Shown: piece after piece, positions 32,901 through 47,900 of the stretch | Layout: the number at the start of each line of letters is the position of its first letter | Numbering within the stretch: position 1 is the stretch's first letter | NCBI RefSeq assembly: GCF_031877795.1 | Contig: NC_133938.1 | Span: forward strand, 12,494,920 to 12,558,919 | Reading direction: 5' to 3' | DNA length: 64,000 nucleotides | Source of the DNA: Strix aluco | Lineage: Eukaryota > Chordata > Aves > Strigiformes > Strigidae | Notes under the pieces: generated by a model | What the model was told of the DNA's origin: nothing | Seen by the model: the letters and a program-made list of their open reading frames with translations, nothing else | The model's database searches: none | Program-made: the position numbers and the translations under genes

Positions 32901-35900
32901 GAGCTAATAAAGATGCAGCATCAGTGATATCTGCAGGACGTTGGGCCAACTGATCTCTTTAGATAATGCCAAGAAGATTGCTTGGTTCAAAGGAAAGGCC
33001 GAGAAGAGATAACAGCGCTCTTCAGGGATGGGGTAGGTAGCACATGAAATGGTACCACCTGCCGTGCTGGCAGCCCTCCCTCCCTCTGTAGCACCACCAA
33101 GGGGCAAAACCAGCATCGCTCTGAATCAGCCCTGAAGCCAGGGCACCGTGGCTGCAGCCCCCCTGTCAGACACCGGGCTGCCTGCGCGCAGACATGTGGC
33201 CACGTTAATGACGTGGTGCTGGACAGCTCGGAGCCACACAGGCAGGAGGGAGCGAGCGGAGGCTGCTCTGTGACAGCTCTTCTCCAGCCCCTTCATCCTT
33301 CCCCATTACTCCATCCCGCCCTGAGGAAGCCTGGCTCACTGCAGTTTTGCTGGGTTGGGATGCTCCCAGGGTTGCTCCCCTTCTGCTCCCTGCCCACTCT
33401 GGCCTCCATGTAGCCCTTCCTGCTGGGAACCCTTCCTGGGCTCAGCTGCTGCAGCAGGGATGGAAGCACAGAGCCGCTGGCTGGCCTGCACCAACATCTG
33501 TTCCCTTTGGCCGTGCCTGTTGCTCCCAGGAGGTCCCCAGCTCATAAGAAGCATTTGGGCAGAGCCAAGCTGGAGGGGAACTGTACCACATCCATCATAT
33601 CCCCCCACTCCTGCACTGGGTGATCCTACTGCAGTGGTGCACAGAGAGATGACAGGAATGAGCCTTGTATGTGCATTGTTGTGATTTGGTCTAGATTGTT
33701 GTTTGGGGATTGGCAGGGAAGGAGATGTGGCCACTGAGCTGTTTCCCTGCATTCTCCTCTCCTGGCACTTAGCAGCTGAGTGCTAAACAATGCCAGCAGT
33801 TAGATACAGAAACCGTAAGTATTATTGCCCCACTAGATCTTCATTTGTGCTTTCTAAAAGGTATCCTGGGGAGCAGAACCCAGTGACAAGCTCCCCAGTG
33901 TCCAGCACCAGCCCTGCCTGAGGATCCACAGACTCCCCCCAAAATCAAGATGTAGGGCAATGAGCCTTGGACTCTGCCTGGATCAGCCACGCAGCGCAAG
34001 CACACTTCTACCTCTGGTTGCTACAGCTAGTGAGGGAGGGCAGGTTTACCTTAGGTGCTGCAGATGTAAAACATGTGCCAAGGGATGCCTACCAGAAGAC
34101 CCTATAAATCTCCGCAGGAACCAGCCCAGCCTCCCACTCCAGCCATGTGGGCATCTGTCTACAGCAATACAAGCCAGCCTGGCAGCTCACTCACTAGCAG
34201 TCTTCACGTATTGTAACTAGACACGCTGGAGCATCTGAGAAGATGGAAATAGATAAAATGCAATAAAGTGGTCCCCAGCCCACCTCTAGTCAGCCAAGAC
34301 CAGTCCTTGGGAAAGAGGAAAAAGCAGCTCTGCCCAGGTTCCCAAGCAGGCAGGACAGGCTGGCCCAGGCACCTAAGGTGGCCCTTACCTGTACCCATCT
34401 ATGAAGCTGGCATTGATGTAATCGGAGCCCTCGACACCCCGGATGGGCTGCAGACAGACTCTCGTCAGCTCGTATGGCATAATGTTCACAAGGCGGTTCT
34501 TGAATTTGTTACATGGGAGGTTGGCACTGATGAAACGTGAGGTATGTGCTTTAGAGTTGGCCAGCAGCTGAAAGAGGAGGAGACGTGTCAGGCCCCTGCT
34601 GGGGATGCAGCAGTCTGGGGGCAAAATCAGGACCCTGGCAGCAGGGCAGGCAGGAGTCCCTCTGGGCACGCAGCCACGCTCCCTCCTCTGACCCAGGGAC
34701 AGCCGCTGGGGACCAGGTCTTATCAGACCAGACGAAGGGCTCTGCCGCCATGTTATGAGGAGGCTGCACCTGGCTGCTCTATTTCACCGTAATCAGTCTG
34801 GTTTTCAGTACCACGTTGGCCCCTCTGCTGTGACGTTGCACACCCAGGCATGGCACGGCCTCGCTGCTGGCTTCTGGTGCATGGCTGTAGGTGACACACA
34901 GTCCCACCTGGACAGACCTGCTGGCACAGCCCCAAAACCACACATAGTGGAGCGGGGACCCACAGCAGCTCTCTGACTGACAAAGGGCCAGGACGTGAAG
35001 CTTTGTGCCTCGCTGAACCAGAGACACAGGCCTGGTGGCATCAGGGAAGGAAAGCTTTCCATCTTCCAACAATGTCTTGCTATTTACTTCTCAGCCCAGA
35101 AGGACCCAAGAAAAATGTGAGAATTGTGACAGTTTTAGGTAAAGAAGGTCTATTTTGGGTTACTGTGAGACATTTCATGGTTCTCTTTGAGCCCTGTAAA
35201 CTGGAGTCCTGGTAAATGTGTTGCTTAGATCTTGCTGGCAGAGGCATTCAAACAGAATTCCCTCTTTTTTTTTTTTCCCTTCCCCAAAAGACTCTCCAGA
35301 GCCACCCTTCTCTCTATGTGTGGCAGCTGGTCCTTGCCAGAGGCTCCTTGCAGAAGGACAGGGCTGCTCTTTGGGGAGTGATGCAGCCATGTGAGGCCCT
35401 GCCATATCCCGGTCCCCAGGGTTTCCCATGCAGTGTACACTGCCAGGGAACAGTTCTATTACTGTTCTGAAGAGAGCCTTGGAGAAACAGCAAATGTTTG
35501 ACTAGAGTTGAGCCTAATTCCGTGGCTCTCTTGAGGAGATTCTCAGGGCAGGTGTCACCAGGAGATACTAATGCAGCATGTTCTACTGTCCCAAACCCAG
35601 GACATCAGCAGCTCTGGTAACCACAGGACAGAGCTGCTCAGCTATTCCTAGTTTACACAGAAAGTCAATATTTTGCCTCTCCTGCTCCTTTGTCACTTGC
35701 AGGGAATCCCCAGGGTGAAGCTGTATTGCTGCAGTTCATTTCACAGCCTGCATGGTCTGCTGCCTCCCTGCATGAGCTATATTCCCCTCCATGAGTTCAC
35801 TGGACTAATGCACCTCGTCTGAGAATATGGGTGCTTACCAGAGCTTGCTTCCATCTCCAAAGCTGTAATAAATATCTGCAGTTGGCATTCACAGATACAG

Positions 35901-38900
35901 ATAGCAAAATGTGGGCTTGGCTTCTTAAAAACAGTGTGCCTTAAAACACTGCCTTCACCAATTCTAGACACTGAGCCTTGGCATTGAGGTGGTTAAAAGA
36001 TAACAGAGCTTAGCATTGAAGAAATGAGACTAGAAACGTCTCACATATTTAAATGGGAGCCGTTTCTAGACAAGTTGTTCACAGTAACATCAATTATCAC
36101 TAACACGATCTGCATCTGATTTCAGATGCAGCTCCTGCCGCACAGTGAACCTAGAGCAGAACGTGCTGCTGAGAACCGCGCATCCATCTGCCTTTTATAT
36201 CCTCCCCAGAAGCTGCCAATCCAGGGGGGACCATGGCTGACACAAGCTTTACAATTCAAATGTATTTTAAATCACTGCCTACCTGGTTTAGAAACACACA
36301 ACAGAGTAACTGCCTGCAATGATCCATGGCTCTCCCCTCTCAGCCCCTGGGCAAGCGGCCCGGTGGGGCTGTGTGGGCAGAGACAGGGTGCCGGGGAACA
36401 GGGGTGCCACTGACCTTGAATTCCAGCTCCATCGCAGTAACGCTCTCGCCTGGTGGCACCTGGGTCAGCTTCTGGATGTGAGCAAAGAGGTTGCGTGCAG
36501 GCACCTCAGTATTGCCACACGTGGCTGCCTCCAGCAAGGCCTCGTGGATGAAGATGTACTGGTCCTCTGTCTGCACCATGTAGTTGCGCTGAGAGCGCAT
36601 GCATGTCACGTGGCCGTAGATGTCCACGGTCTTCTCATGCTTCATCCGCTCCAGCATGGCATCAATGACAATGAAGCAACCAGTTCGGCCCACGCCAGCA
36701 CTGTGGGAACAAAGCACATGGCCTGAGATGACGCTATTCTTACAGATGTCACGCAAGCTCTGTGCTTAAGTAAGCACCTGGGCCTAGAGCGCACAAAAGG
36801 GGAGTAAAGGCTGCTTTACCCCACACTGAGGGCTATGAGCTGAGCCCCAAACAAGAGGGAACAGGAGGAATGAGGGAGAGAGGCACTGGAGAATGTGGGA
36901 GGCTGCTCAGCCCTTCTCCTGTCCCCCTTTCACTGATGGAGCAGGAAGGACACGTTGTCACTCTGCTGGTCCCTGCGGTGGCTGGCAGCACCTCCACAAG
37001 AGAAGGAAAAATGTGTTTAATAGGCAGGAGAGTGACAGCATATGTGAGCGCGATATTGAAAGACCTCAAGTCCAGGCTGGGCCCCGGCACCGGTGAAGCC
37101 TGTAGTTTCAAGCCTGCTTGTTCCCTAACCTGAGTCACTGTCTCCTAACCCATAAAATGAGGACAGCCAGGCCGAGAGGGGAAAGCAGAAAGGTGAGGTC
37201 ACGCATGTCCATGCTGAGCCCTTTGCTCAAGCACCAGATGCCTCTCCACGTCTGTTGGAAGGGCAGTAGCAATCCCCAAACTACGCACCCTGAAAACAAC
37301 AGACATGCTGTCGTGACATGTAAACACAGGCAGAGATAGGGAGCTAGACATTTCCTCATTTATGGTGCAAGTCAGATCCTTAACAGGGCTTTAATACAGC
37401 TTGTTTGTGTGTTAATTATATCCCACTCCCATCTGAAACAGAGCATGAAGGAAGAGCGTTAAGCACTGCTGGTAAGGCGTATGCTGGTACAGCAATGATG
37501 GAGTGGTTTGTTCAGTAATAGTCCCCACTTGGCCGGTACAGATAAATCTTGCCTGGATAAGATGCTGAGCCTTAGTAGACTAATATTTTGCTTAAAAAGC
37601 TGCCTTTCTACCCTGCAAAAGAGTTCTACTGTAAATACTGCATATGAATGATTGTAGAGGTCACTGCATGCGTGTCTGTCAATGATGTGCCTCTGAAAGG
37701 TACCACCTACTTATGCTGGGCACAGATCACTTAATTTTTAAATACGACTTGCAGTTTTGCAGGAAAAAGTGTTTTGTGAGGCTTTCCACACATCAGTGCT
37801 GTTTAATCTGACGGAGAGTAGCAATACAAATGTTATCACTGATGGTTGCTGTCCTGCTCCCAGCATGCAGTGCATGTGACCATGAAACCTTCCATGCAGG
37901 AACAGGAGACTCGACATTTAGGTGGACCGGTCAAAACCCCCGCAGCCAGAAGGCACGTGTGCAGGTGCAGCTTTGCAAACACACCGTCCTACCTGCAATG
38001 GACAACCATGGGCCCAGCATCTGGTGGGTTACAGGCCTTGACCCGTCGCAGGAAAGCTAGGATTGGGGTGGGGTATTCTGGTACCCCGTGATCAGGCCAA
38101 GCCATGAACTGGAACTGTCGCAGCTCTCGCTTCTCACTGGAGCCATTCTGTTGAACACAAAGAGGAGTTGTTTTGCATGAGAACAGTCTCATCCTGGGAC
38201 AGGAACCCACTGATGGGGTAATAAGGTACCCAGCTGGCTGGGTAACAACAGGCATGTAATGCTGTGCGTGATCACGCATGTATTGGGCTTTTAAAACTTA
38301 AAATTTGGAGGCAAAATGTAGGCTTCTTACAAGGCTTCTGTCTACACAGATGCTCTGGAAAGCCTGCTGATACAGAGAGCAGAGCAGCTCTGTGGGAGCA
38401 GAGCAGCTCTGTGGGAGCAGAGCAGACTGAAGGGAAGGTAAAAGACTCCTTTCTGCACAGCATGGGGTCACTACCCATGTACTTACTGCATGTTCAGGGA
38501 AAAACAGGCACTGGGCATGGAAGGGCCACAGTAGCCAGTTCCCTCCCTGCTCCTCACATCATGGGTCTCTCTGGGATGGCTGATCAGCCCATGTCTGCAG
38601 AGGCTGCCCCGCTCCTGTCTAGTCAGGGCTATGATCCACGCAGCAATGAGACAGGGCTGGCTGGGTGACCGCTGGGGCTGAGATGCCATCCTGGGGCACG
38701 AGTGTTTCCCCATCGCACCCTGCTGTGCTCTCTCTGCTGGTGTGGCCCAGACTCAGTCACGCACAGAGGCAGCCGGCTGCAGAGCTTGTTTGCATTGCCG
38801 TGACACTCTGCTGCTAGCACTGCCTCCAGGGATTTCCAGACACTAATGAGGTACGCAGCAGGCAGGAGAGAAGGGCACGCACACGCGTCAGCACGCCCCC

Positions 38901-41900
38901 TCCATTTGCATTATTAGTGACAGGAGTACTAAAAATTCACTGCTTCCCATGTTGTCCCTCTAATGGGAGGACAGCTGTTACACGTACACTCACCAGAAGC
39001 AAACACGGCCCCAACTCTGGGGCTCATCACATGGTCTGAATGTGTAGAGGAGAGCATCAGGCATCCTGGCCAAAATCCAGTGGTGGCCAGATGCACAACC
39101 TGCAGTCAGTCTCCCACTCCAGCCCAGCTGTGAGAAATGGCCCATGTGTGGACTAGCCACACGCTTGGCCAAGCCAGGCACAGCTGGTGGCCTCTGCCTG
39201 TGCGCCGAGCAGCACCCTGCAGCGTCAGGGAGCGGCTCTGCATTACCTGGAGCAGGAAGAGCCCAGCCAGCACCATACCTTGTACAGTGCAAAGGTGCGG
39301 ACGGTGTAGGTGGCCAGCTCAACTGTGTCCAGCAGGGTGACCTGGATCATCCCGTAGGTTTCTGTACCCCGGCTTGGCCAGTACTGGTCACACTTTACCT
39401 GTGGGGAGGAGAAGAGAAAGGGTCAATGCTTGGCTGCTGGCTGGGGTATTTGGGGTGAGGAACAGGGCTTTGCCCTTCAAAGGGTAAAGACAGAAAAGAG
39501 TCACTGTGCAGGGGGACTCCAAACACCCTGATTTCCTTCTTCCTGAGTGTCCCAATCCCCAGCAGAAAGGCAGCGCACCCTGGGCTCCTTTCCACAAGAT
39601 TCATATTCAAAGAGGGATTTTATTTTTTTTTTTGCTGGAGTCCCTGGTGGGAGGCAGCGAAGGGGGCCAGAACACCAGACACAGCAGAAAGAGCAGCACC
39701 AGGTATGAAGACAGTATGCAGCAATTGCTAGCAGTGATTTGTGCCTGCTGTAGTTTTTCTTCTCTGTCTCCTGTTTGGGAAGATGGGGGTCTTCAGGGCT
39801 GTGCTTGCAGCATCCCCCTGCTCGAGCTCTACCTGGATGGAGAGAAGGTTGGCAGCTGCGGGTTGGTGGGAGGAGAGCTGGTGAAGCAGGGCAGGGGAAG
39901 TGGTGGTTTCTCTGGGGAAGGCTCTGCTCCAAGGGCAGCTGAGGTGAGGGAGATGCAGCCTGTATCCCCACCAGCTCCCTGCTATCCCAGACCAAAGTCC
40001 TTGACCCACAGCACTGAGCTGAGACAGGACACACCTCTGAGTCCAGCATGGTACCCAACAATACAACAACAGGTACTACCTTTCCCCGTAACATCCGTAG
40101 TCCCTGGGGTGCCCCTGTCAGCGTGGCCCACCCTGGTGAAAGACGGGACACAGCCCACACCAGGCCTCCAGCCTGGATGCTGTGCTCACCGGGCTGACCC
40201 TGCCACCCCGTTCTGCACTGCCATAGGCTCAAGTGTATTGAGCATCCCTGAGAGATGTCAACCTGCCCTTCTGGCAAGTGGCACATCCCTGGAAATCTAC
40301 ATCTCCCAGGTGTTTCAAAAACTGTTCTGCAGCAAGGCACAGATGCCAGCTCAGACACAGACGCAACTTCTTCTCCCTCTGTGAGAAGACACAGACTATG
40401 GCCAAACCACCCCTTCAGCCCCTTCCTGCAGGCAGCACTGTCCCATCACAAAAACACTGCTGCTCCCAAAAGACCCCTTTCCCTGCAGCACCCTTTACCT
40501 CCCCCTCCCAACTCTGCAGCCAGAGCACTTTGAGCTACTGGCCATGGCTCCTGCTGTAGCCCACTTGGCGGAAAGCCCTAACACATCCCCAGGGCCCCAT
40601 CCCTCTGCCCCCTTCACCTCCCTGTGCATCCCTCCCTGCTCACCTGCTGATGCCCTCATCCTCCTCCTATTCACAGCTCAGTATTTGCAAACTACTCCTC
40701 TGGTTTTGTTCTCTCCAGCCCGGAGCTCCCTATTTATTTGGCACCCTGAGCATCCCTACTTCATCTGGCACCCGGCTCCCCCGCCTTGTGGAGCCGTGGT
40801 GCCTGGCTGACAGGAGGAAGACTTCATTCCCACCCATGTGCACTGCACCGAAAATGGTTTCCCGCCCTAGGAGAGAGGAGTGAATGGAAGATCATCTGTG
40901 CTTGTCAAGGAATAGTAAACTTAATTATTAGCTGAGGGTGTTTACAGGGGAATGTGTGGGAAGGGAAACAACAGGCTTAATTAGAAATCAATGAAGTTCT
41001 GCCTTTTAATTGAAGATACTTTAAGCAGGGTGGGGCTTCTGAGAGCTAAGAGCCCTCATCCTATACTCTGGCTGCTGGAGTGCGGTAACCTGGGGACAAA
41101 GGGATGCATCTGTCCCTGCTTTCTTTGGGGTCTGCTCTTAGCAAGTCTTGTGATGGCAGAAGCGCCTGCAACAAGGCTGCCCGATGGGGTACTGCAGGCA
41201 CCTGCGTGCCCTGAGCAGCTCTGCTGCCTCCTGCGCTGCCTTGGATCTGTGCTCCCCACATGGCAGGCCCTGCACAAATCTCATATTTCTCTTCCTTGCT
41301 TGGCACAGAGCAGCCCATTATTTTCACTGACTAGCTGCAAAGTGAACAACTCAGAGATCACAAACCTTATTTCACAGCTAAACCAATCCTACCCTCACAA
41401 GTGCGTGGCAGCTGCTTCTCTGGCCACCTGAGTTTGCCTTGCCTGGCTCGGGCATGATGTGGCCCCTCTGAAGAAGGGAGGGGGTGGGGGGGGTGGTGCA
41501 GGGGGCAGAGAGCAGAAAGGCATCCTGCAAATGCTGGGGACAGCCACTTGCTGTGTCACCCTCAGTGTGGTTTGCAGGGGACATTGCAGGGGAGCAGCAC
41601 AGCGTGTCCCCGTGCCTGAGCCCACACCTCAGGGACAGCAGACCCCTCCTGCCACCCACATGCTGCAGGGCTGTGTGTACTCGAGCACAAAACAAACTTC
41701 GGAGGAGTTCCCTGTGTGGGATAATAGCAGTGCCTGGGCTGGTAATTGAAAATTATTTATTCATGACCAGATAAGAGTCGGTCACATTTTCTGCCAAATT
41801 TACCCATAATGTTTATGCCCCATTTTCAAGCTCTGTAAATTTTATGCTGAAGCCGATGCACTGTGGCACTAAAGCAGATAAGAGATGTTTTCTTCTGGCA

Positions 41901-44900
41901 GTGCTTGCTTCTCATTAACTTAAGGAGCACAGTAATGTCCTGAACAGCCATTTATTGCAGCTTTTCTGAGTGGTTCTTGTCCCTCCCCTTTGATGCCCTG
42001 TGCCCAAGAGCAGCCGGGCACCTCTCCTCAGCTCTAGAGCTGTGCTCTGCTCCCAGCTCTGCTCACAAGCTCCAGATGGCATCGCTGACAGCGAGAGGGC
42101 TGGAGTGGGACTTAGCTGCCAGGCCCCTCTTCCCCAGAGCCCTTGAGCACCAGCCTCTTTGCACCCCTGCCTGGGGACATGAAGTGCCAGGGGAGATCAC
42201 ACTCCAGGGGTGGCTGCTCAGTGCTCTGGGCTGGGACAGTGCAAGCCACGGCATTGGGAGACCTCGCTCTGCCAGGCTCTTGGGGATAGCCTGGGATAGA
42301 GTAGGAGAAATCCTGTTTTAATACCTCTCTTGTGCAACACACCCCAGCTGGGACACACCACGCTTGCAGCTTTGGGAAAGGTAATCTACAATGTGTGTTT
42401 CTGAACTGCCACCAAATGATTCTGAAACTGATTGTAAAGCTTTGAAGGCAGCTAAATTGCACAATCCAGCCATTTCTATCCTTTATGTGCCTCTCGCTTT
42501 GTGAAAACATGAAAAAGGGAGGATGATTTGGACCATCAAGCCAGATGAAATTGCAGACCGTAAAAGCTGATGCTCTTTAAAGATTTTTCTCCCCCTGCAG
42601 CTCAGGAGCCCTTTAAAGCAGTGTCACCCCTACAGGGCTGCAAAGCTGCTGCTGTCCCGGTTGGCTTATCTACACACAGCACTGCCGAGGGGGACTTGGC
42701 GAGCTCACTTGGGAAGGTGGCAGAGCCTGCTCTGGGCTGGGCATCTCACCATAAGGCCCTGCTGCCCACCCCAGGCTCCGCAGCTGGAGAGACAGTCCTG
42801 TGCCTGCGCTGAAGCCCCTGGGCAAGGGGACTTTCAAACAAGGTCACCCATGGGTAACGCTGTGACACGATGTGACTGCCTGAAGCAGTGGCTGTCCCAC
42901 AGCAGTGTGAACATTAGCAGTCAGCAATGCTGCAGGGACCCAAGGATGACATCAGATGACATCTGAAGGCTCTGGAGTGGAGGAAACTAAAACAGTGAAT
43001 CATGTTGAAAGCTGGGAGCAGTGGGCAGTGACCAGGATCTTTCTTGGTCCCAAAAAGGTGTGCTCCTGAGTGAACTCTAGCCATCAGCAAAGAAAGAGGC
43101 ATGAGGAAGAGCAGAGCAGGAAGGTGGCTGAAAAGTCATCCTGCCTTGGAAGATGCTGGAGAAGCCAACAAAAAAACCAGAGGAAATAATCTCCTGCAAG
43201 TCCTCATCCCAGCTCCCCACCAGGGCCCTCCTGTGAGTGGGTGCCCTGAGGCACCTACAGAGTCGAGCAAACACATCCAGGGAAGCCCCTGCTGTGCAGG
43301 GCTGGTTCCACTCAGGAGTGGCTGGGCTTCCCCACTACCTCCTCTGGCAACCTGCCTCTCCTGCAGTGCCTGAGAAAACTGCCCATTTCTCTCATTAGTG
43401 CTGGGGATGTGCCAAAAAGCCAGCAGGGCACAGGCAGGCAGTGTTGGGGAGCAAATGCTGGGGTCTGTGTCCAGTCGGGACAGCCTAGAGCCCTTGGGCA
43501 GCACGCCCGGTCAGGCAGGCTGCCTGCAGCTTCTGCAAGGGCTCTGATCACCCCCTGCCCGTGACAGGGATTCACAGTGCTCATCCCGTCACCAAAAGCC
43601 TGGCCACACATGCTGTGTTTGGGACAGAAACCAAGGTAACTGCAGGATGACATGACAGAGAGTGTGCTGGGGGGAGATAACACACGGCTCAGCAGCACAG
43701 GCGTCTCAGGCAAAGACAAGCGCCTGTGGGGTCAAAAGGAAACCCGTTATCTTTGAGAAACACACACCTTGGAGTGCTTTCCCATAACTAAGCAGCCCAG
43801 AAGTTAAGTGAGTCAGGACTCCGGGCATGGATTTACTTGGCAACCTAAAAGGGCTTTTCCTCGTTCTTCAAATACACGCTCCATCGCTGAAATGTGAAGG
43901 CACAAAAAAGTCCCCATGTAACCCCCAGCTGCAGAGAGCAGTTTTAGCAGCTTCTGATCTTGCTTAGCCCACATGCCAAGCCCTGAGCCACAGGACGGGT
44001 CAGGTTAATTTATGTCCCTGTTTGGACTGGGGTGGGTGACAGTGGCCATCGGACAGAGCAGGCAGGGCTGTGCAGCGGGAAGCACAGTGCCAAGCTGGGG
44101 TTGGATCTCTAGAGGCAGCTCGTCTCCAAGGAACGCTATTCTTCCCTGCAGGCTGTAGGGCATTTGTAGAGCTGGGGAAGCCCATGAACAAAGCCTATTT
44201 TTGTACATGCATGAAAAGCAGAGCTGTTTTGCCACGGTGATCGGTTGTTCCAGCTGCTTCCTCCCAGCCAGCGTGGGCTAGGACACCCCTGCGAGCATTT
44301 CAGTGCTAAAGCTTTGAAATGGAGGGAGAGCATGTGAGCAAAAGTTTTAACTAAACCCAAAGTTGGCAGTTTCTGCTTCTCAAGAACGAGCTTATTGGGC
44401 TAAAAATAACCAGTGCTTCACAGCTTGAGCGCACAGCCTCTTCTCCTGCCGTTGGCATGGCAACACTAAAATATTCTGCAAGTACAAATGCTCACCGCTA
44501 AAATTTTACTTTTAGGAACAAACTGAATCACAAGAGGCAGAAGCTGCCTCCTGCTTGGGCAGGCTTTGCCCGAAGGGTGCACCTGGCACAGGAGCACTTT
44601 GGTCACAGCTTATGAACTCCTGCTTCAGGGGCTGAGTAAGAACCTGTCACGAGACACCATAAGCATCATCTGCAGTGATGGCTCCTGCTCCTTCCTCTCC
44701 ACCTTGTGCCTTCCCCACGGTTTGCAGTCAGCTTTGCATTTATTACATCAGAATATCTAATCTTGGCAGTATGAGCTGATCGTTTATACATGTTGTCATT
44801 GGACAAGGCACAAATTAGTCTTGTTATTGCAATGAGGCCCTGTCAGGCTGCAGGATGCTGCTGATACCACCTACCCATCGCAGCTTCTCAGCTTCTGGGA

Positions 44901-47900
44901 CGCAGCCCCCAGGCTTTCAGCAACTGTCAACACTCCCCATCTCAGAGCTTGCCTTTCTCCCTTTGGTGTAAGTGATGTGGGCAGGGAAAGGATGGGTGTG
45001 CATGCAGCCAAGACATGGGTTAATGAGCAGCATAGTGACAGGAGGTTTTGCCAGGCTTTTGCCCCACAGAGATGTACTTAGAAGGCACTTGTTGCTGGGG
45101 TCCCTGCAGCAGTGAGCCACACCACTGGAGCTCGCCTTTCCCTGGATGCCCTTACGCTGTAAAGTGTTCCCATCCCTGTCTCCCGCCCCGACCCCCGCCC
45201 CAGCTCCAGAAAAGAGAGGAAGCACACACTGTACCCTGGACTTCTCCTCCAGCCTGGTCATCATGACTATAGTTGCTGTTCTCTGTTCCCACACCATCCT
45301 CCAGAAGTCGCTGAGGGTTTCTGGCAGAGGTCCCTGTGTGGCGATGTAGGCGTTCTGCTTCCGATACCCATCAATGTAATTAGCATTGATGTAATCACTG
45401 CCTGGGACCCCTGCGGAGAAGGAGGGCAAAGTGTTAGCCAGGGGCAGCCCATGACCCTGTGCCTATTGCTCTGCTGGGCCCTGCAGGCAGGGGAAGAGCC
45501 TGGCATGTTCACAAGGCTCTTGACAAGTCTCCTCTACAGGGTGATGCCAGAATCTCTTCCAGGGACCCTGCAAAGGACAGGGACAGTGCCTGAATAAAGA
45601 AGAACCCTTTGTAACTCCCACATTAATGCAACAAGCAGGCAGCACCAAAGCAGAGAGACAGCTGCCACCCACACACGAAGAGAAATTCACAGGCAGGAAT
45701 ATTAAGGAGCTCGTTTGGCCCCAAGCAACTGATTGAAATAATTGTCTTAAATTCACCAGCAATTCTTTATGGTCCTACAGCACCTTTTAAAAATGAGGCT
45801 GCTTCATTAGCTTGTCTCTGTTAGCCGGGGATGTCAAGCAGGGATGTCCTCCCATCCTTCCTGCAGGGACAAGTATCCCAGAGGAGCCAAAGACCTTCCT
45901 CTCCCACCACCACTGAAACCCTCCTCAGTGTGAGACCCCCTCTGCTGCCTGCTGGCAGAGGCTGCTCCAGCTCCCCACTCTCCCCACCACTTTAAGGAAA
46001 AGACTTTCTTGTAAAGGCCTTTAAAATGCAAACACACAGTTACTAAAACAAATGCAGCAAAGCAGAGGCCTGGGGTTGTGTTTCCAAACCGTGTTCAGCA
46101 TGGGCTGCCCGTGCTGCCTGGGAGGGAAAACAGCAGGAATCTCCTTATCTCCTGAGGAGAGCGCATCTGCATTTCATTAGAGGAGGGGAATGAAGCTGGG
46201 GGATTCCCCCTCACCCTTTTGTCCTGGGGAATTTTCTACAGGTCCCAGCAGCCTCCAGCAGAAACAAAGCGCTGGCGGCTCTGGGGGAGCAGCAGCAGCT
46301 GGAGTGCAGCGCCCGGCTCCCTTGGCATGGGCGCAGGGACCTGGCAGGGCGCTATGGGAATGGTTCCCAGGAAGACAGACACTACTTACAGCAACTGACT
46401 CAGGCTGGAAAACAGGGATTCCCCCGTGTGCTCAACCCACAGCTGTCTCACAGGGTTTGCCCATGATCAGGCATACCAGGCCTTTACATAGCTGCTGCTG
46501 CTGAACAGGCCTTGCTGTGTGAGACTGTTTTGGACCCCCTCCTCCTCCTCAGAAGAGGATGAGTGGTGCATTAACATTAGAAAAGACTCTTCCATCCCAA
46601 CAAAAAGGCAGCTAGTGGCTGCAGGGCCACATGTACACAAAGCCAGGCCCCAGACTCTTCCCCCAGGCAGGGGTACATTGTATTAGCTGTCTCTTCCTCA
46701 TCCCCTATGACTGGGCTCAGTTCTGGTGTGCACAGCTGGGTGCTGATTTTTAAAAAATGGGAAGGGGTGAGCCTGGGCATCCGTACCTGGGCTCCAGATC
46801 CTCTGTGTGCAAGGGGACCACAAAGCAGGTACTAAAAGCATGTATTAGCCCAGACTCCAGAGATACGGGGCTGGTTCTAGGAGCCATGGGATGGCAGGGT
46901 TACAAACACTAGGGCTGATGCATCTCCCATGGAGCACAGGGATGGGACGTTTGGAGCTTGATGTCCCAGGGGAAGGGGCACCCCCAGCCTGTGCAGCTCT
47001 GGGCACTTGTGAGCAAACATCGACAAGTCCCAGAGGAAGATACTGGCCCTGCAGTCATGCTGAGACAGAGGGTGGTGGGGCTAACAGTGCCATGTCCCAC
47101 CATGTGTTGAGGAAGGCAGCTGAAGTCACACAGCAGGGCCAGCAGCGAGAAGGGAGGCTGCTGGAACAGACATCTCTGCTGGCACCAGCAGTAGCAAGAA
47201 GCAACCACACAGGGTACACTGCTCTGAGGACATTGGGAAAGCAGAGGCAGCTCTGCAGAGCCCTTCCTCTCTTCTTGCCAGCCAGAACACACATTTGCTC
47301 ACACTTATGCTGGATATGCTTCTTGGCGTGTGTCCCTGCTCGACTGAGAACAGGGAAAAAGATGGTCCCCTGCTACAGCCACGTTCAGTCATTTGCTGGG
47401 GTGCCCACTCCAGAGTTACTCTTACCATCAATGGAGGTCAGGATGACACGTGAGTGGTCATAGGCGATCACATTTGCATAGCGGTTTTTCGGTTTATTCA
47501 CTTCCAGGTTGGAGTTCTCCCAGGTGAACTGCTGCCCCGGGTCAATGGACTGTAGAGAGAAAGAGAGGGAGGGAGTCAGGAGCAGTTACTGCACAGCGGG
47601 ATGCTGCAGCACACGTGTGTTTCAGTCAGGAAATCTGCATCTCCCCACACACCTCTCCCCAGGCCAGATGCAGCTTCTGTGGGAGTCTCCAGCAGCAGTG
47701 CCAAGCCAGACCACACCGAAACCCAGTCCCCAGTGGGACCTGCCTCCTGTGACCTGCAGGCAAAGCAGCCCCTTGCTAGGGCAACCTGCTGCAGATGAGC
47801 CTTCACCTGCACTCTCGCTGCGTGCTCATCCTTTTCTCTGAAGCTACCCATCAGCAGAAATTTGGTCTTATGCCAGCACTCCACAGAGACCTGACTGCGC

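Noticed and set aside
39501..40384. 285- and 292-codon frames on opposite strands in a PTPRF intron
   Set aside because: They overlap each other, show no family motif and extend across plain intron sequence. No supporting splice structure.
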